From Paenibacillus sp. Soil766 (GTDB taxonomy: Bacteria; Bacillota; Bacilli; Paenibacillales; NBRC-103111), in NCBI RefSeq assembly GCF_001428105.1, contig NZ_LMSJ01000045.1, forward strand, positions 335,903-399,902: DNA of 64,000 nt. The letters are read 5' to 3'. The notes beneath the pieces were generated by a model. The model saw only the letters and a list, made by a program, of their open reading frames with translations, was not told the origin of the DNA and ran no database searches. Positions 63,841-64,000 of the stretch are shown piece after piece. The position numbers and the translations under genes were made by a program. Each line of letters opens with the position of its first letter. Position 1 is the first letter of the stretch.

Positions 63841-63940
63841 TTTTTAAAGATATTTCGTCCCGCTGGGACAGCTCCCGCGCCTTCGCTTGAGCTACGTCCA
63901 CAACCGGTTGAAATTCATTTTTCAAAGAACAAAAATAAGA

Positions 63941-63982
63941 AAGAGCAATTTCCAATTCATTAAAGAATCAGGAACTGCTCTT
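63941..63982 (-). terminator. hairpin upstream of the IS110 element
   Basis: AAGAGCAATTTCC and GGAACTGCTCTT pair with one mismatch or bulge. On the minus strand it is followed by TCTTATTTTTG, so it could end a transcript entering from beyond the right edge. Nothing else is identifiable in 63841-64000. Confidence 0.45.
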
Positions 63983-64000
63983 AGCATACAAGGAGGAATT

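Noticed and set aside
63734..63955. 73-residue minus-strand ORF upstream of the IS110 transposase
   Set aside because: TTG start inside a hairpin, no ribosome site, and it runs through one arm of the inverted repeat; better explained as noncoding IS end.

Overview
The window looks like chromosomal DNA of a spore-forming, Paenibacillus-like member of the Bacillales. The evidence is CcpA, AcsA/AcuA/AcuC, YlaN, YlbF, YlbG, YktB, YugN, a YjcZ-type small sporulation peptide, a tRNA-Tyr T-box in front of tyrS, strong AGGAGG ribosome binding sites, frequent TTG/GTG starts and moderate GC. Almost all of it reads as ordinary housekeeping and metabolic genes in short operons. The only clear mobile element is an IS110-family insertion sequence at the right end.

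Layout. 1-1.5 kb: an ABC exporter operon (permease cut by the window edge) under a promoter flanked by two identical TetR-type operators. 1.6-4.1 kb: a secreted repeat protein, YktB and a copper-amine-oxidase-stalk protein with two Spo0A-box matches upstream. 4.1-9.4 kb: a two-component system divergent from an ABC exporter with two permeases, matching the LnrJK-LnrLMN (YfiJKLMN) antibiotic-sensing exporter layout. 9.4-10.7 kb: three small or unknown genes. 10.9-17.1 kb: a sugar-acid operon made of a LacI regulator, a LarA-like nickel-pincer isomerase, an FGGY gluconokinase, a mannonate/gluconate-type SDR and 6-phosphogluconate dehydrogenase. 17.5-21.2 kb: aroK and a divergent-looking aroA, with a C39-like peptidase and a CoA-binding protein. 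22-26.9 kb: a PTS EIICBA permease, enzyme I and a DJ-1/PfpI protein, then a zinc-ribbon protein. 27-32.8 kb: ccpA, mtnN and the acetate block acuC-acuA divergent from acsA, with a cre-like site in the acsA leader.

32.9-38.9 kb holds a class A penicillin-binding protein with fibronectin domains, T-box-tyrS and rpsD. 38.9-46 kb holds a GAF-GGDEF cyclase, a TVP38 membrane protein, a Crh-like HPr paralog lacking the phospho-histidine, ylaN, a Ca2+/H+ antiporter, an Asp23 protein, a FtsW/SpoVE protein and yugN. 46-53.5 kb holds an M20 amidohydrolase, a CBS protein, a PAS histidine kinase, two Gfo/Idh oxidoreductases and a LysR regulator. 53.6-57.4 kb is a two-gene XPB-type helicase unit. 57.4-59.4 kb is ylbF and ylbG separated by an inverted asparaginase gene. 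60-62 kb is a LysR regulator with a PHP phosphoesterase. 62-64 kb has a 99-bp-period tandem repeat and the IS110 element with its long structured noncoding end.

Themes. Carbon control is concentrated here: CcpA, a PTS permease with enzyme I, a Ser-only HPr paralog, a cre-controlled acetate pathway and a sugar-acid operon. The most interesting hypotheses are (1) a mannonate-to-gluconate route through a nickel-pincer C2 epimerase, (2) a Crh-like protein that lacks the first strand of the HPr fold, (3) an XPB helicase paired with a protein sharing its N-terminal domain type, (4) a dispersed structured repeat placed inside the tyrS T-box leader, and (5) an EPSP synthase with altered glyphosate-site residues. 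I found no CRISPR array, prophage, tRNA or rRNA gene.
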